From NCBI GenBank assembly GCA_003612285.1, contig RAYE01000005.1, positions 1 to 64,000 of the forward strand: DNA of 64,000 bases. Reading direction: 5' to 3'. Numbering within the stretch: position 1 is the first letter of the stretch; the number at the start of each line of letters is the position of its first letter. This document shows, piece after piece, positions 43,623 to 53,915 of the stretch. This stretch comes from a bacterium D16-51. GTDB lineage: Bacteria > Bacillota > Clostridia > Lachnospirales > Lachnospiraceae. Both the position numbers and the translations under genes were made by a program. Under the pieces are notes generated by a model that worked only from the letters and a program-made list of their open reading frames with translations, made no database searches and had not been told where the DNA came from.

Positions 43623-45077
43623 CTACTTCCCCTGTAAAACAGCATCAATCACCATAGCAAGAGGGGCTGCAGCGTTTTTCTGCTCCTGGATTGTATTGTT
43701 TTCATTGCCAAGTTCTATCAATGTATAACGCTTCCGGAAATGCATATTATAACGGTAGCCTTTCAAATAAACAGGGCGTGCAAAATCGGCAAAGCGCTTC
43801 ATGGAAGCAATCTTTAACTGAAGGCTAAAGGCAAGATTTCCCTGCAGGTTATCATTCTGTAAATAAGCAATATCACCAGAAGCATTGCGTGACAATCCAT
43901 TAAAAAACATAGCCTGTGCCGTCCTCTTCCCATCAATTACTGTTGTCCTTTTTACATTATTCCCAACTCCATCCCGGTGCAAATCAATCACTATATCAAT
44001 GGAAGGATATTTTTTCAAGGTCTTCTGCAATCCGTTGTATGCATTGTTATATGCTTTATTACGGTCAATTTTCCCATTAATTTTATCATACTCTGTCTTG
44101 TCGTGCAAAACCTGGTAGCCATATTTTTCTGATAAAATCCTGGCTAACTCTGTTCCCACTCCTATAATGGAATCCTCCTTTTTCCCTTTCCTGCTGTCTA
44201 CAAATGCTTCCGACGCACCATGCGTATGTAAAATCAAAATCTGCGGCTCTTTTTTCTTTTTTACCGTCAAATCCATATTTAACAGTTCTTTTGCCTGAAA
44301 AATGGCATTATCAATCGAAGTAGACGAATCAGTTATAAAAAATTTCTGTAATAAATAAGAACGGCTGTAACTTTTCTCTAATTTACGAATCATATCCAAA
44401 TTTGCCGCAAGTTCCTTTTTCCCATCACAAGCTACAGTATCGCTGTCTTCATTTTCCTGTTTAAGCACCCCATTGTTTTTAGAAGTAATATCCGGGCTTC
44501 CATTTTGGAAGAGAACAATACTTTGCGCCGGTACTGCTAGTTTTTCTGTTTGCGGCGTCTCTGTCTCCTCCTCCGTTTCCTTTTCTTCTTTCTTTATCCC
44601 AGAATCATTTTCTTTTTCTTTGGACGCCACAATCTTTTCTTCCCCTTCTAACTGTGCAATTTTCTTGTCTGATTTCCAAAAAAGCTCCATTTCCTTTGCC
44701 TTTTGGCTGGCAGCAGTACTCCAAAAAACTTCATTTGTATTTTTTCCTGAAAAGAGCGAAACTAGTTCCACTACCTGATTCTCGGACTCTTCCGGGATTT
44801 CTCCCTCATTTTGGATTAAATAAGCCAAAGCGCTTGTTTGGGACAACGACCTTCTGGCAAAAACAGATGTACTGCTGTCTGCCTGTAAATAATCCAGAAG
44901 GTCAGCTTTAGAACCCCCTTTTTCTATAAAAAGTTTCACAACCTCTTTTTGCAGCCTGTCACTGACATGAGACTGTTTTAAACCAGACCACAAAAGTATA
45001 CCTGTCCAAATAAAAAATACAATAACTAAGAAAATATAAAAGCCAGAAACATGTTTCCTGTTCTTTGATTTTTCCAT
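43623..45077 (-). CDS. spoIIP: Stage II sporulation protein P (peptidoglycan amidase/endopeptidase)
   Basis: A 484-residue membrane-anchored enzyme that, with SpoIID and SpoIIM, degrades septal peptidoglycan during engulfment. There is one N-terminal membrane helix (about 14-32, 'FYIFLVIVFFIWTGILLWSG') and a long low-complexity Glu/Lys region (about 140-200). The C-terminal SpoIIP catalytic domain starts at about 285: 'ILILHTHGASEAFVD' (Zn-binding His), 'PSIDIVIDLHRDGVG' (His) and 'TLIELGNENNTIQEQKNAAA' (catalytic Glu). It is co-directional with gpr upstream, 122 bases away, and lepA downstream. Confidence 0.93.
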   Translation of the reverse strand: MEKSKNRKHVSGFYIFLVIVFFIWTGILLWSGLKQSHVSDRLQKEVVKLFIEKGGSKADLLDYLQADSSTSVFARRSLSQTSALAYLIQNEGEIPEESENQVVELVSLFSGKNTNEVFWSTAASQKAKEMELFWKSDKKIAQLEGEEKIVASKEKENDSGIKKEEKETEEETETPQTEKLAVPAQSIVLFQNGSPDITSKNNGVLKQENEDSDTVACDGKKELAANLDMIRKLEKSYSRSYLLQKFFITDSSTSIDNAIFQAKELLNMDLTVKKKKEPQILILHTHGASEAFVDSRKGKKEDSIIGVGTELARILSEKYGYQVLHDKTEYDKINGKIDRNKAYNNAYNGLQKTLKKYPSIDIVIDLHRDGVGNNVKRTTVIDGKRTAQAMFFNGLSRNASGDIAYLQNDNLQGNLAFSLQLKIASMKRFADFARPVYLKGYRYNMHFRKRYTLIELGNENNTIQEQKNAAAPLAMVIDAVLQGK

Positions 45078-45199
45078 AATTTTCCCAAACCTTTCACTTT
45101 GCCCATTCCCACACTGTATTATTATATGCTGCCCTTATCTTCTATATGAATTATTGGAAATTCTATTTCACTGTCTTTAAGTGTATTGAAAATTCATTC

Positions 45200-46123
45200 T
45201 CATTCATTTTCTCCTGCATAAGCAGCTACCCCTTCTGCTATCATCATCCCTACCTGGCGGATTTCCTCATCAATATCTTTTGGCGTAACAAATAAATCCT
45301 TTGTTTCTTTACTTGCAATTGACTGAAAAAACTGAAAAATTTCCTCTTCCTGATACCCTTCCTTTGATAATGCATTCTCCAATGCTTCATAAATAATCGT
45401 CCCAGCATCTACTACAGTAGGAACGCCAATTGCAATTACAGGGACGCCTATTGTTTCCTTGTTAATTTTATTCCGGTTGTTCCCAATCCCGGCTCCTGGT
45501 GAAATCCCGGTATTTGTAATCTGGATTGTCCTGCAAAGGCGGTTAACGCTGCGCGATGCCAAGGCATCCACAACAAGCAGTACATCAGGCTTCACCTTCG
45601 CTGCAATCCCATCTAAAATTTCACGGCTTTCCATCCCTGTCTGAGACATTACCCCAGGGGAAATACCACATAATACCTTTCCTTTCGTATCGAAGACGTC
45701 TCCAAATTCTCTTTTTACATGGCGGTTCATTGTTACATTTTCTAAAACATATGGACCTAACGCATCTGGTGTTGCAAAACGGTTTCCAAGCCCAGATAAT
45801 AGCAGCAATGGGCATGTCTTCTTCTCTTCTTTTTCAATTTGCTGAATCATCTTCTGTATCACTTTTTTTATCTGGGCAATAACAGTTTCCCTGCTTTTTT
45901 TTAAGTCGTCCGTCTGATAACTCCCCATTGGGAACTCCAATGTCACATATGTCCCAACAGGCTTTTTCATATAACTTGCCCCTTTTTCATTTTTGATTTC
46001 CACAGTAGTCACCCATACCTGCCCATGCCGCTCTTTCTGAAGGAGAACCCCCTCTATCTCAACATCATCTTTAGGAAAACTTTCCCTCACCTCAATGGCA
46101 AGGTCTGTCCGCTTCTCATACAT
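45200..46123 (-). CDS. gpr: Germination protease GPR
   Basis: A 307-residue aspartic-type protease that degrades small acid-soluble spore proteins at germination. The N-terminus 'YEKRTDLAIEVRESF' matches the GPR prosequence and processing region. 'LLLLSGLGNRFATPDALGPY', 'GISPGVMSQTGMESREILDG', 'DVLLVVDALASRSVNRLCRT' and 'GISPGAGIGNNRNKINKETI' are family signatures. GGGGG lies before the ATG. Expression would be expected from a forespore promoter, but I could not define one. Divergent from rpsT, as in many Firmicutes. Confidence 0.95.
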   Translation of the reverse strand: MYEKRTDLAIEVRESFPKDDVEIEGVLLQKERHGQVWVTTVEIKNEKGASYMKKPVGTYVTLEFPMGSYQTDDLKKSRETVIAQIKKVIQKMIQQIEKEEKKTCPLLLLSGLGNRFATPDALGPYVLENVTMNRHVKREFGDVFDTKGKVLCGISPGVMSQTGMESREILDGIAAKVKPDVLLVVDALASRSVNRLCRTIQITNTGISPGAGIGNNRNKINKETIGVPVIAIGVPTVVDAGTIIYEALENALSKEGYQEEEIFQFFQSIASKETKDLFVTPKDIDEEIRQVGMMIAEGVAAYAGENE

Positions 46124-46191
46124 AAACTAATCCCCCTTTTCCTGTTACTATTCAGTTACTGTCCATAGCCCTTCTTTTTTCTATTTTTGTA

Positions 46192-46220
46192 TTGACAAAA
46201 GTTGTCTCTTTCTATATTAT
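46192..46220 (+). promoter_or_regulatory. Strong sigma-A promoter of rpsT
   Basis: TTGACA at 46192-46197 and TATTAT at 46215-46220 with 17-base spacing, about 70 bases upstream of the rpsT start. Confidence 0.8.
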
Positions 46221-46292
46221 ATATAGGGTGTGCAGTGTGAAATTTAAATATTCGCACTGCAAAAATAAAAAATCAAGCAGGGAGGTGTAAAA

Positions 46293-46556
46293 ATGGCTAA
46301 TATTAAGTCAGCAAAAAAGAGAATTTTAGTTGACCGCAGAAATGCAGAAAGAAACAAAGCTATCAGGTCTAAAGTAAAGACTTCTATTAAAAAAGTAGAT
46401 GCTGCAATCGCTGCAAATGACAAAGCTACTGCTAAAACAGCGTTGACAGCAGCAATTTCTGAAATCAATAAAGCTGCAAGCAAGGGCGTTTATCATAAAA
46501 AAACTGCTTCCAGAAAGATTTCACGTATGACATTAGCTGTCAACAAAATTGCATAA
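46293..46556 (+). CDS. rpsT: 30S ribosomal protein S20
   Basis: An 87-residue basic helical protein: 'ANIKSAKKRILVDRRNAERN', 'NKAIRSKVKTSIKKVDAAIA' and 'KGVYHKKTASRKISRMTLAV' are characteristic of S20, which binds 16S rRNA early in assembly. GGGAGGTG lies before the ATG. Followed by a terminator at 46566-46593. Confidence 0.97.
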   Translation: MANIKSAKKRILVDRRNAERNKAIRSKVKTSIKKVDAAIAANDKATAKTALTAAISEINKAASKGVYHKKTASRKISRMTLAVNKIA

Positions 46557-46565
46557 TTAACCCAG

Positions 46566-46593
46566 AAAGCTGCCAGGGTGTGGGCAGCTTTTT
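46566..46593 (+). terminator. rpsT terminator
   Basis: Stem AAAGCTGCC/GGCAGCTTT with an eight-base loop followed by T residues. Confidence 0.85.
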
Positions 46594-46716
46594 CACTATA
46601 TATTACTATTGCTAACATGTATAAACCTGCCAGCAAGGCTGTCGGACGCTGCAAAACCAGCAGCTTATGTTTTACATAGCTATTTGAGCCGCAAAAGGCG
46701 CGGCATGGGGATTATT

Positions 46717-47199
46717 ATGAAAAGAACAGATTATTTGAAATGGGACGAATATTTTATGGGAATTGCCCTGTTATCTGCACTGAGAAGCAAAGATCCGCAC
46801 ACAAGTGTTGGAGCCTGTATTGTCAGCCAGGACAACAAAATTCTTTCTGTCGGTTATAATGGAATGCCGCGGGGCTGTTCTGACGACGAATATCCGTGGG
46901 AACGGGAGGCTTCTTCTGATTTAGACAGTAAGTATCTTTATGTCTGCCATGCAGAACTAAATGCACTTCTAAATTATACAGGAACTGATATGCTTCATGC
47001 AAAAATATATACTACACTGTTTCCTTGCAATGAATGCACGAAAGCCCTGATTCAGGCTGGCATAGCTGAGGTTATTTATTTAAGTGACAAATATTCAAAT
47101 ACATCCTCTGTAATTGCTGCAAAACGAATGATGAAATCAGCCGGCATAAACTATACCCAGTATCAGCCGGCCAATAAAGTATTATCACTGGAACTTTAA
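46717..47199 (+). CDS. Deoxycytidylate (dCMP) deaminase, ComEB type
   Basis: A 160-residue zinc-dependent deaminase that converts dCMP to dUMP for dTMP synthesis. The zinc site is formed by 'CHAELNALLNYTG' (HAE) and 'TTLFPCNECTKALIQAG' (PCxxC). 'DPHTSVGACIVSQDNKILSV' and 'GYNGMPRGCSDDEYPW' are characteristic of dCMP deaminases rather than cytidine deaminases. The start is ATG 46717 with a weak GGGGA site; ATG 46705 is an in-frame alternative. The ORF extends further upstream into the region after rpsT without support. A hairpin ATCCGG..CCGGAT follows at about 47264-47299. Confidence 0.88.
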   Translation: MKRTDYLKWDEYFMGIALLSALRSKDPHTSVGACIVSQDNKILSVGYNGMPRGCSDDEYPWEREASSDLDSKYLYVCHAELNALLNYTGTDMLHAKIYTTLFPCNECTKALIQAGIAEVIYLSDKYSNTSSVIAAKRMMKSAGINYTQYQPANKVLSLEL

Positions 47200-47263
47200 T
47201 GTTTTTAATTACATTTCGCTGCGATTGGCTGTGAATAATTTTAGCAGAAAAAGTAAAACCAAG

Positions 47264-47299
47264 CATCCGGGCATGGCCGCATATGGCCATGTCCGGATA
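47264..47299. terminator. Hairpin between the convergent dCMP deaminase and surface-protein genes
   Basis: An imperfect long stem, CATCCGG-G-CATGGCC with GGCCATG-T-CCGGATA, around loop GCATAT. The T-run is weak, so its terminator role is tentative. Confidence 0.5.
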
Positions 47300-47321
47300 T
47301 TTGTCTGTAAATAAGAATTAA

Positions 47322-50300
47322 TCAACAAACTTTAACTGTTTTTCTCAAACCAGAAGCCTTTAAAAATTTTTTAGAGGTTTTCTTACTACCCTTTGCTACT
47401 TTAATTATTGCCTTTGGATGAATTTGCGCAAAAGCTTTCTTTCCAATTTTCGCAAGCTTCTTCCCCTTAATTACAACTTTTTTTAGTTTCTTATCTTTTT
47501 GAAATGCTGATTTTGCAATTTCCTTAATCCCCTTTCCAATTGTAACACTTTTCAAATTTTTCATCTGTGAAAAGGCTTTTTCCCCAATTTTCGTAATGTT
47601 TTTAGAAAGGACAACTGTCGTAAGTTTACTTGCCTTATAAAATGCCTTTTTCCCAATTTCTTTAACAGCAAATACCTGCTTCCCATATGACACTTTAGCT
47701 GGCACAGAAAGTTTCTTCCCATTCTGACGGCTTCCTACTACTTTTACACTTTCTTTTCCCTTTGCGGTTGATATTACTTTATATTTTAAGTTTCCTTTCC
47801 AAAAAGTATTTCCCTTTACCAGTTTTTCTTTTCTGGAGGACTGCTGTTTATTATGAAGCGAATCCTTGTCCTTATTTATGATGCTGTCTCCAGGCTTATC
47901 TTCCTGGTTTGAATCAGAACTGCCAGGATCTTTATCTGTATCGGGCGGCGTATTTGTATTTCCGTCACCACCCTGTACAGGGTTTTTATCATCTTTATCT
48001 TCATCTTTGTCCTTATCATCATCCTGGCCCGATTTCTTTACTAAAAGCGGTTTTAAAATTTTATCGCCATGTTCAAAAGCAGAAATAACAGCAACTGGTT
48101 TCTTGTCAATATCACCACTGTAATACCAGCCTGCAAATTGATAACCTTCTGGTACTGAAACCTGGCTTGCATTCGGCAGTATGGTTTCTTTGGAATATTG
48201 ATAATAAGAAATATTGTTTTCCAATATCTTAATATCAAAGCCTTCCATATCATAAGAAATATGGTAGGTAAGCGGATCCGACCACTTAGCATAATAGTCG
48301 CAGCGTTTCAGTATATTTTTTATCGTACTGCCTGCATCTCCAGCCTTCTTTCCATCCGCGTCATACCACCCAAGAAAACGATATCCCGTTCTTTTCAGTT
48401 CTGGCAAAACATAGTCTTTCCCTCTTGTTACATAGGCAACTTTCTCTTTCTCCTTTCCTGTTTCATCATGTAAATATACTGCGTGTTGGATAAATAATGC
48501 TAAATTATGCTCTAATGCAACAGTGCTTCCCGGAATATAAACATTCCCCCTGCTGTCTTCAAAGCGGTCAATTTTTACCCCATCCGGCAGTTTCTCAGGC
48601 AGCGTTATTTTTTCCCCGAACTCCGTTGTCACGCCCTGTATCTGGTTTTCCGGCTTATCAGGGGTTTCAGGGAACGATACGCTGCATTTCCTCTTCTTTA
48701 CGGTTAAGGCAACATCCGTATCCGATTCCATAGAAATCACCTGCTCCAACTCTTTTACATTTACCACTTCATAACCTTTATAAAAGTATACCGCCTCTTC
48801 TCCCTGCAATACATCCTGGTAAAGCCTAAGAAGCGCTGTACTAATTTTCTCTCCTGCCTTTCCCTGTAAAAGCAGCGTATCTATCTGTTCCTTCTGCGCT
48901 TTCCCATCTTTTTCTATCTCTGTCCATATGGTAAGCTGAAAAGACGCTGCATTTTTCATGTCATGTTCCCAGATTGCATACAAAGTAAGATTTTTGCAGG
49001 AATCAAACAGCCCTTTCATATTTGTTCCAGGCAATACAGAAACTCCACTCCCATCTGGTTTACTATTCCATGCAGCCATCTTTGCATCAGCAGCTTTAAA
49101 TAAAACCTTGCTGGCATATGAGTCCTTTTGGTAAACATATTCTGTATCTTCTACTGTACCGCTAATCCCTGGTACTTTACTGTACGCTGCATTATTATCA
49201 TACTTTACAGGAAATCGAAGTGGCTTCCACTGTGCGTATAGCACCGTATCATGATTCTGGGCTACAAAACTATCCCCTGGGCTAAGCAGCGCTGTATCAT
49301 TATCTGCCTCCAAAGACCATCCCTGAAAAATATATCCCTCTTTTTGCGGCACTGCTGCAGACAGTAAAATGTTTTTGCCAAACCTTATCTTCTCTTTCCC
49401 AAAACCTGCGCCTTCTAAAGGCGCTTTCCCACCGTTTAAATCATAAGACAGCTCATATGCATCCCTTTTAAAATAGGCGCACAGAATCAGACTGCCGTCT
49501 GGCTTTATCTGTCCACTCAATTGTGAAGACGCCCCATCTAAGGTAAAACCAGGATAAATCTTATCAACAGAATCAAGTGTTACCGCTTCTCCGCTATAGC
49601 CTTCAAATTCATAACTGGAAGCAAGCTCATACTCCCCACTCAAATTTTCCTTATAATATTCTACATGGTATTTCACTGCTTCCTGTTTCCAAATAGCATA
49701 TAACTCTATAGGACCGCTTACAGAAACCTGCGTCATAGCGTTCTGGGCGTCCGGCTCCTTTGCCCATCCCAGGAAACGGTAACCTATCTGGGAAGAAATA
49801 CTCGGAGGCACAACTATCTCCTCACTCCAGACAGCATATAAAACTACTTCTTTCTCCTGCTCTGTTATATTTTTTAATGAATCCATATCCGAATATTTTA
49901 CCACGCCATCTGGTTCTTCTGCCCATCCCAAAAATTTATGGGATACTGCCATTTCCGTTGTCTCCTCTGGCAGCTTTTCCTGATTGCGGTATAACAAAAC
50001 CTGGCTTACCCTCTGATATGCATTTCGTGGCAGCGTAACCATATCGTCGTACAAACAGCCCTCCAATTTCTCCATCGTGCCACCCGTCGCACCATTTCCA
50101 TCAAGCACAATAGAATACCCAGCCGGCCGGAAATAACGGTAAACCGTCGTCCCCTGTGCTGTTACTTTAGAAGAAGTACAATCGCTATAACAATACCCCT
50201 TATAATAAGCTCCTGCCTGCGCGTCATCTCCTAAATCTGCACCGGAAACTGCCGCATTAAATTCCCTGTCCTCTGATGTGCTGTGAAGCATCTCTCCTTT

Positions 50301-51395
50301 CCGTGTACCACTTTCAATCTGGTCTATATAGCGGACTGGATAATTTTCATAGGAGAAATAGCGATATACCGTTGCGCCAGATGCCGTTACCGTCGCTGTC
50401 GTCGCGCCCGTATAATGGCAGTCTGGGTAATACGCACCCGGCTTTTTATCTGTCCCAGCTTTTTCACCACTTACTTTTTCATCACATTTTGCCTTCCATG
50501 TCGTCCTGCCTAAAACCGTTCCATTTGCACTTGAACCAAGGACATCCACACAATTGACAGTATACTCATTTGCTGTAACGTTCCACCTTGCATATAGTGT
50601 ATCTCCTTTTTGCAGGACATCCCCGGTCTGATACTGTTTTCCACCGGACTTTGCACTATGCCAGCCCTGGAACACAGCGCTGTAGCCAGCCTTCCCATAG
50701 GTAACCTCCGGGAGTTTTGTCAGGCAGTAACCGCTTCCATTATAATATGCCTTACCTGGGCTTGATATCTGTCCGCCCCCGGTATCTGCAGGAATCTCTT
50801 CCCCAGGCTTTATATTACGGACACTATAGGCACGAATCGTATAAGACCTTGAGTTCCCGGTATTGGAACATACTATCTGCTCTGACTTTGTCGGCAGGAA
50901 AGTATAGCTAAAAACATTTTTTGTCGTGCCAAATGTCCCCGCTGGGATATTTGCCATCTCCAGAGACTTATAATTAAACTTCCCAAACTGTGTTTCCTCA
51001 ATGGTCACACTGTACTCTGACTTCCCATTTCGGAAAGCATTAATCGGAACACCAAACCTTGCCCCTGTCTTATATACACGGATTAAAGAATCAGACGGAA
51101 AATAATCTGTTGTCAGATTATAAATTGTCCCATTATAATTTGTGGCAAGATATACCCAATTGCCATTCTCCTTACGGTAGGTATCCAGGGCATAAGCCAC
51201 CAGCTTATCATCCCAGTATAACCTTACCCCGCAATGGGAATATCCACCTTCTTTATCTTCAAAGGAGCCAATCTTATCCAGTGTCCCAATTTCATTGTTT
51301 GTATAAGTTGCTGCTTCCGACCTCCCGCCATAAAAGTATACTCCTCCTATCAGGAGCATAATGGCAGCTATAAACCATATCCTGTATTTTTTCAT
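47322..51395 (-). CDS. Large secreted protein with InlB-type repeats and C-terminal BspA-like leucine-rich repeats
   Basis: A 1,357-residue exported protein. Start at 51395 follows AAAGGGA; the frame extends 16 codons further without support. The signal peptide is 'YRIWFIAAIMLLIGGVYFYG' ending near 'EAA'. There are at least ten InlB B-repeat/Flg_new modules recognised by the F.GW......Y..GD......LYA.W pattern, for example 'VFQGWHSAKSGGKQYQTGD' and 'IFQGWSLEADNDTALLSPGD'. Between them are 'GAYYPDCHY' and 'GAYYKGYCY' modules ending in 'TVYRYF'. A Asp/Lys/Pro-rich linker (about 1,140-1,190) leads to BspA-type LRRs ('IGKKAFYKASKLTTVVLSKN', 'IGEKAFSQMKNLKSVTIG'). No LPXTG or membrane anchor is seen, so attachment may be non-covalent. 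Probably adhesion or host/matrix interaction (inference). Confidence 0.88.
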   Translation of the reverse strand: MKKYRIWFIAAIMLLIGGVYFYGGRSEAATYTNNEIGTLDKIGSFEDKEGGYSHCGVRLYWDDKLVAYALDTYRKENGNWVYLATNYNGTIYNLTTDYFPSDSLIRVYKTGARFGVPINAFRNGKSEYSVTIEETQFGKFNYKSLEMANIPAGTFGTTKNVFSYTFLPTKSEQIVCSNTGNSRSYTIRAYSVRNIKPGEEIPADTGGGQISSPGKAYYNGSGYCLTKLPEVTYGKAGYSAVFQGWHSAKSGGKQYQTGDVLQKGDTLYARWNVTANEYTVNCVDVLGSSANGTVLGRTTWKAKCDEKVSGEKAGTDKKPGAYYPDCHYTGATTATVTASGATVYRYFSYENYPVRYIDQIESGTRKGEMLHSTSEDREFNAAVSGADLGDDAQAGAYYKGYCYSDCTSSKVTAQGTTVYRYFRPAGYSIVLDGNGATGGTMEKLEGCLYDDMVTLPRNAYQRVSQVLLYRNQEKLPEETTEMAVSHKFLGWAEEPDGVVKYSDMDSLKNITEQEKEVVLYAVWSEEIVVPPSISSQIGYRFLGWAKEPDAQNAMTQVSVSGPIELYAIWKQEAVKYHVEYYKENLSGEYELASSYEFEGYSGEAVTLDSVDKIYPGFTLDGASSQLSGQIKPDGSLILCAYFKRDAYELSYDLNGGKAPLEGAGFGKEKIRFGKNILLSAAVPQKEGYIFQGWSLEADNDTALLSPGDSFVAQNHDTVLYAQWKPLRFPVKYDNNAAYSKVPGISGTVEDTEYVYQKDSYASKVLFKAADAKMAAWNSKPDGSGVSVLPGTNMKGLFDSCKNLTLYAIWEHDMKNAASFQLTIWTEIEKDGKAQKEQIDTLLLQGKAGEKISTALLRLYQDVLQGEEAVYFYKGYEVVNVKELEQVISMESDTDVALTVKKRKCSVSFPETPDKPENQIQGVTTEFGEKITLPEKLPDGVKIDRFEDSRGNVYIPGSTVALEHNLALFIQHAVYLHDETGKEKEKVAYVTRGKDYVLPELKRTGYRFLGWYDADGKKAGDAGSTIKNILKRCDYYAKWSDPLTYHISYDMEGFDIKILENNISYYQYSKETILPNASQVSVPEGYQFAGWYYSGDIDKKPVAVISAFEHGDKILKPLLVKKSGQDDDKDKDEDKDDKNPVQGGDGNTNTPPDTDKDPGSSDSNQEDKPGDSIINKDKDSLHNKQQSSRKEKLVKGNTFWKGNLKYKVISTAKGKESVKVVGSRQNGKKLSVPAKVSYGKQVFAVKEIGKKAFYKASKLTTVVLSKNITKIGEKAFSQMKNLKSVTIGKGIKEIAKSAFQKDKKLKKVVIKGKKLAKIGKKAFAQIHPKAIIKVAKGSKKTSKKFLKASGLRKTVKVC

Positions 51396-51577
51396 ATCGT
51401 CCCTTTCTGCTTTTTCTCTCCTCCTTCTGTGTTCTGTTTCCACATTTTTCTAAAATACCGATTACCACATATGTATCTGTCAATCTGTTTGTAAATCCCA
51501 TTATAGCATCTATACCCAAAATAGCAATATACAAATGTAATAAAAAAACAGAGATAAAATCTCTGTTTTCACTAAAA

Positions 51578-52279
51578 TTATTTTTCCGACGCCTTCTTTT
51601 TCAAGTATATTGTAATATCTTCCCTGAACTTCCGCCATGACTCAGGATGTTTTACAAAATATCTCGGACATTCTTTCTGTGTCACATCATAATGGCGTAT
51701 TACCTGTTCAATCGGTATTTCATATTTAGCACACAAATAAGAAACGAGATGTACCAGCGAATGGTAAGTTTTTCCAGTAAATTTCCCGCTGTCGTCAGGA
51801 TGGCAGCACTCTATGGAAATCGTATCACTATTCCTCTTATTAGAAGCATAGGCAATCTCATTTTCCGGAATGCATTGGATAATAGAACCATCCAATCCAA
51901 TAATAAAGTGGCTGCTCACTTTATACTGCCCTTCATCCGGGCAGTCTTTCCTTGATTCAAAATAATTGCGGTTCGCCTTTGCATCCGTGCCGGGATTTGC
52001 AGTATAATGAACTACTACCCCTCTAACGCTTTCCAACGGCGTCCCTGGCCTGGAGTTAACATTTTTTGTCAGAAATTTTTCTGAAATCACCGGCTTCCCC
52101 ACTTTTATCAATGTATAATCCAATTCATCTTCTTTGGCTTGTTCTGAAGGTTTGGAAGAAATCCTCTGTATCACCAAAATGAAAATAAGGATAACCAGGA
52201 GCGACACCGCTGATGCCGCCCCTGCAATAATAAGTACACGCTTAATCTTTCTTTTTTTTGCCCTGGTAAGTTTTTTCAT
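51578..52279 (-). CDS. Membrane-anchored N-acetylmuramoyl-L-alanine amidase (Amidase_2/PGRP)
   Basis: A 233-residue cell-wall hydrolase. After a basic N-terminus there is one membrane helix, 'VLIIAGAASAVSLLVILIFI' (about 15-37). The catalytic amidase_2 domain (about 75-225) has 'RGVVVHYTANPGTDAKANRN' (Zn-binding His), 'VSSHFIIGLDGSIIQCIPEN' and 'IEQVIRHYDVTQKECPRYFV' (second Zn His and catalytic Lys region). It lies between guaB and the surface protein gene on the same strand. It may act in wall turnover or sporulation; the sequence does not distinguish these. Confidence 0.9.
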   Translation of the reverse strand: MKKLTRAKKRKIKRVLIIAGAASAVSLLVILIFILVIQRISSKPSEQAKEDELDYTLIKVGKPVISEKFLTKNVNSRPGTPLESVRGVVVHYTANPGTDAKANRNYFESRKDCPDEGQYKVSSHFIIGLDGSIIQCIPENEIAYASNKRNSDTISIECCHPDDSGKFTGKTYHSLVHLVSYLCAKYEIPIEQVIRHYDVTQKECPRYFVKHPESWRKFREDITIYLKKKASEK

Positions 52280-52334
52280 TGTTTTATCATCTGCCTGTTT
52301 GCTAGTACATGCCTAATCTATAAATTTATACAAT

Positions 52335-53786
52335 TTATTCCACACTATAATTTGGAGCCTCTTTCGTTATATGGATATCATGCGGATGGCTTTCTTTCAG
52401 GGATGCTGCTGAAATCTTAACAAACTTAGAATTATTCTGCAGGCTTTCTATATCTGCCACACCACAATATCCCATTCCTGAACGCAGACCGCCCATCAGC
52501 TGGAACACCGTATCTTCAACAGTCCCCTTATATGCCACGCGCCCTTCTACGCCTTCCGGGACAAGTTTCTTGGCATTCGCCTGGAAATAACGGTCCTTAC
52601 TTCCGTTTTCCATCGCCGCAATAGAACCCATGCCACGGTATACTTTATATTTACGTCCCTGAAATAACTCAAAATCCCCAGGGCTTTCATCACATCCTGC
52701 AAAAATGCTTCCCATCATGCAGACGCTTGCTCCTGCCGCAATCGCCTTAGTCATATCACCAGAATATTTAATTCCGCCATCTGCAATAATTGGCACACCA
52801 TATTTCTTTGCAGCTTCATAGCAATTCATAATCGCTGTAATCTGCGGGACGCCAATACCGGCAACAACACGTGTCGTACAGATAGAACCCGGCCCGATTC
52901 CAACTTTAACACAATTGACGCCGGCTTTTATCAAAGCTTCTGTTGCTTCTGCCGTAGCAACATTCCCGGCAATAATCTGCAAATCAGGATATGCATCACG
53001 TACCATCTTTACTGATTTAATTACATTAGCGCTGTGTCCATGTGCTGAATCGACCACAATACAATCCACATGCTTTGCCACAAGGGCGTCTACACGCTCT
53101 AAAATATTTGCTGTGACCCCAACTCCCGCACCACAGAGAAGACGTCCCTGTGAATCCTTGGCAGCCAATGGATATTTAATCTGCTTTTCAATATCCTTAA
53201 TTGTAATCAGCCCTGTCAGGTTTCCTTCATCGTCCACTAAAGGGAGCTTTTCTTTTCTGGATTTCGCCAGAATTTCTTTCGCTTCATCCAAAGTAATTCC
53301 CTGCTTTGCCGTAATCAGGGATTCTGACGTCATAGATTCCTTAATCTTCTTGCTAAAATCTGTTTCAAACTTTAAATCCCGGTTTGTAATAATCCCTACC
53401 AGCTTTTTCCCTTCCGTAATCGGAACGCCGGAAATCCGAAATTTCGCCATCAAATTATTTGCATCTTCCAATGTATGCTCAGGAGAAAGATAAAATGGGT
53501 CTGTGATTACTCCATTTTCTGAACGCTTAACCTTATCAACCTCATCAGCCTGCGCCTCAATTGACATATTCTTATGGATAATGCCAATGCCTCCCTGCCT
53601 TGCCATCGCAATCGCCATACGGTACTCTGTAACTGTATCCATCCCTGCACTCATCATAGGAATATTCAGCTGTATTGTCTTTGTTAAATTTGTTGCTAAT
53701 GAAACCTGATTGGGAATCACCTCAGAATACTGAGGTACTAATAATACGTCGTCAAATGTTATTCCTTCACCGATAATTTCGCCCAC
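52335..53786 (-). CDS. guaB: IMP dehydrogenase
   Basis: A 483-residue enzyme that oxidises IMP to XMP, the first step to GMP. N-terminal barrel: '[20 protein letters not shown]'. Two CBS domains are inserted at about 95-205 ('[20 protein letters not shown]', '[20 protein letters not shown]'). The active-site loop '[20 protein letters not shown]' contains the catalytic Cys, and the flap has '[10 protein letters not shown]'. RBS is AAGGAGG. A good sigma-A promoter lies at 53817-53846. No riboswitch was recognised upstream. Confidence 0.97.
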   Translation of the reverse strand: MGEIIGEGITFDDVLLVPQYSEVIPNQVSLATNLTKTIQLNIPMMSAGMDTVTEYRMAIAMARQGGIGIIHKNMSIEAQADEVDKVKRSENGVITDPFYLSPEHTLEDANNLMAKFRISGVPITEGKKLVGIITNRDLKFETDFSKKIKESMTSESLITAKQGITLDEAKEILAKSRKEKLPLVDDEGNLTGLITIKDIEKQIKYPLAAKDSQGRLLCGAGVGVTANILERVDALVAKHVDCIVVDSAHGHSANVIKSVKMVRDAYPDLQIIAGNVATAEATEALIKAGVNCVKVGIGPGSICTTRVVAGIGVPQITAIMNCYEAAKKYGVPIIADGGIKYSGDMTKAIAAGASVCMMGSIFAGCDESPGDFELFQGRKYKVYRGMGSIAAMENGSKDRYFQANAKKLVPEGVEGRVAYKGTVEDTVFQLMGGLRSGMGYCGVADIESLQNNSKFVKISAASLKESHPHDIHITKEAPNYSVE

Positions 53787-53816
53787 TTTAGTGTCCTCCT
53801 TATGTAAATTTTAAAG

Positions 53817-53846
53817 AGTATACACCAAATCTGCTTTTCTTGTCAA
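53817..53846 (-). promoter_or_regulatory. Sigma-A promoter of guaB
   Basis: On the minus strand, TTGACA (53846-53841) and TATACT (53822-53817) with 18-base spacing, about 30 bases upstream of the guaB start. Confidence 0.75.
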
Positions 53847-53915
53847 CTATTTTTTCCCCTTTTATCAGGACAACACATTTCCTTGTTACTATCTACGGCC
53901 AATGGTAACAATTCT

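Noticed and set aside
53787-53915. Purine riboswitch upstream of guaB
   Set aside because: The promoter lies about 30 bases before the start, leaving no room for an aptamer.
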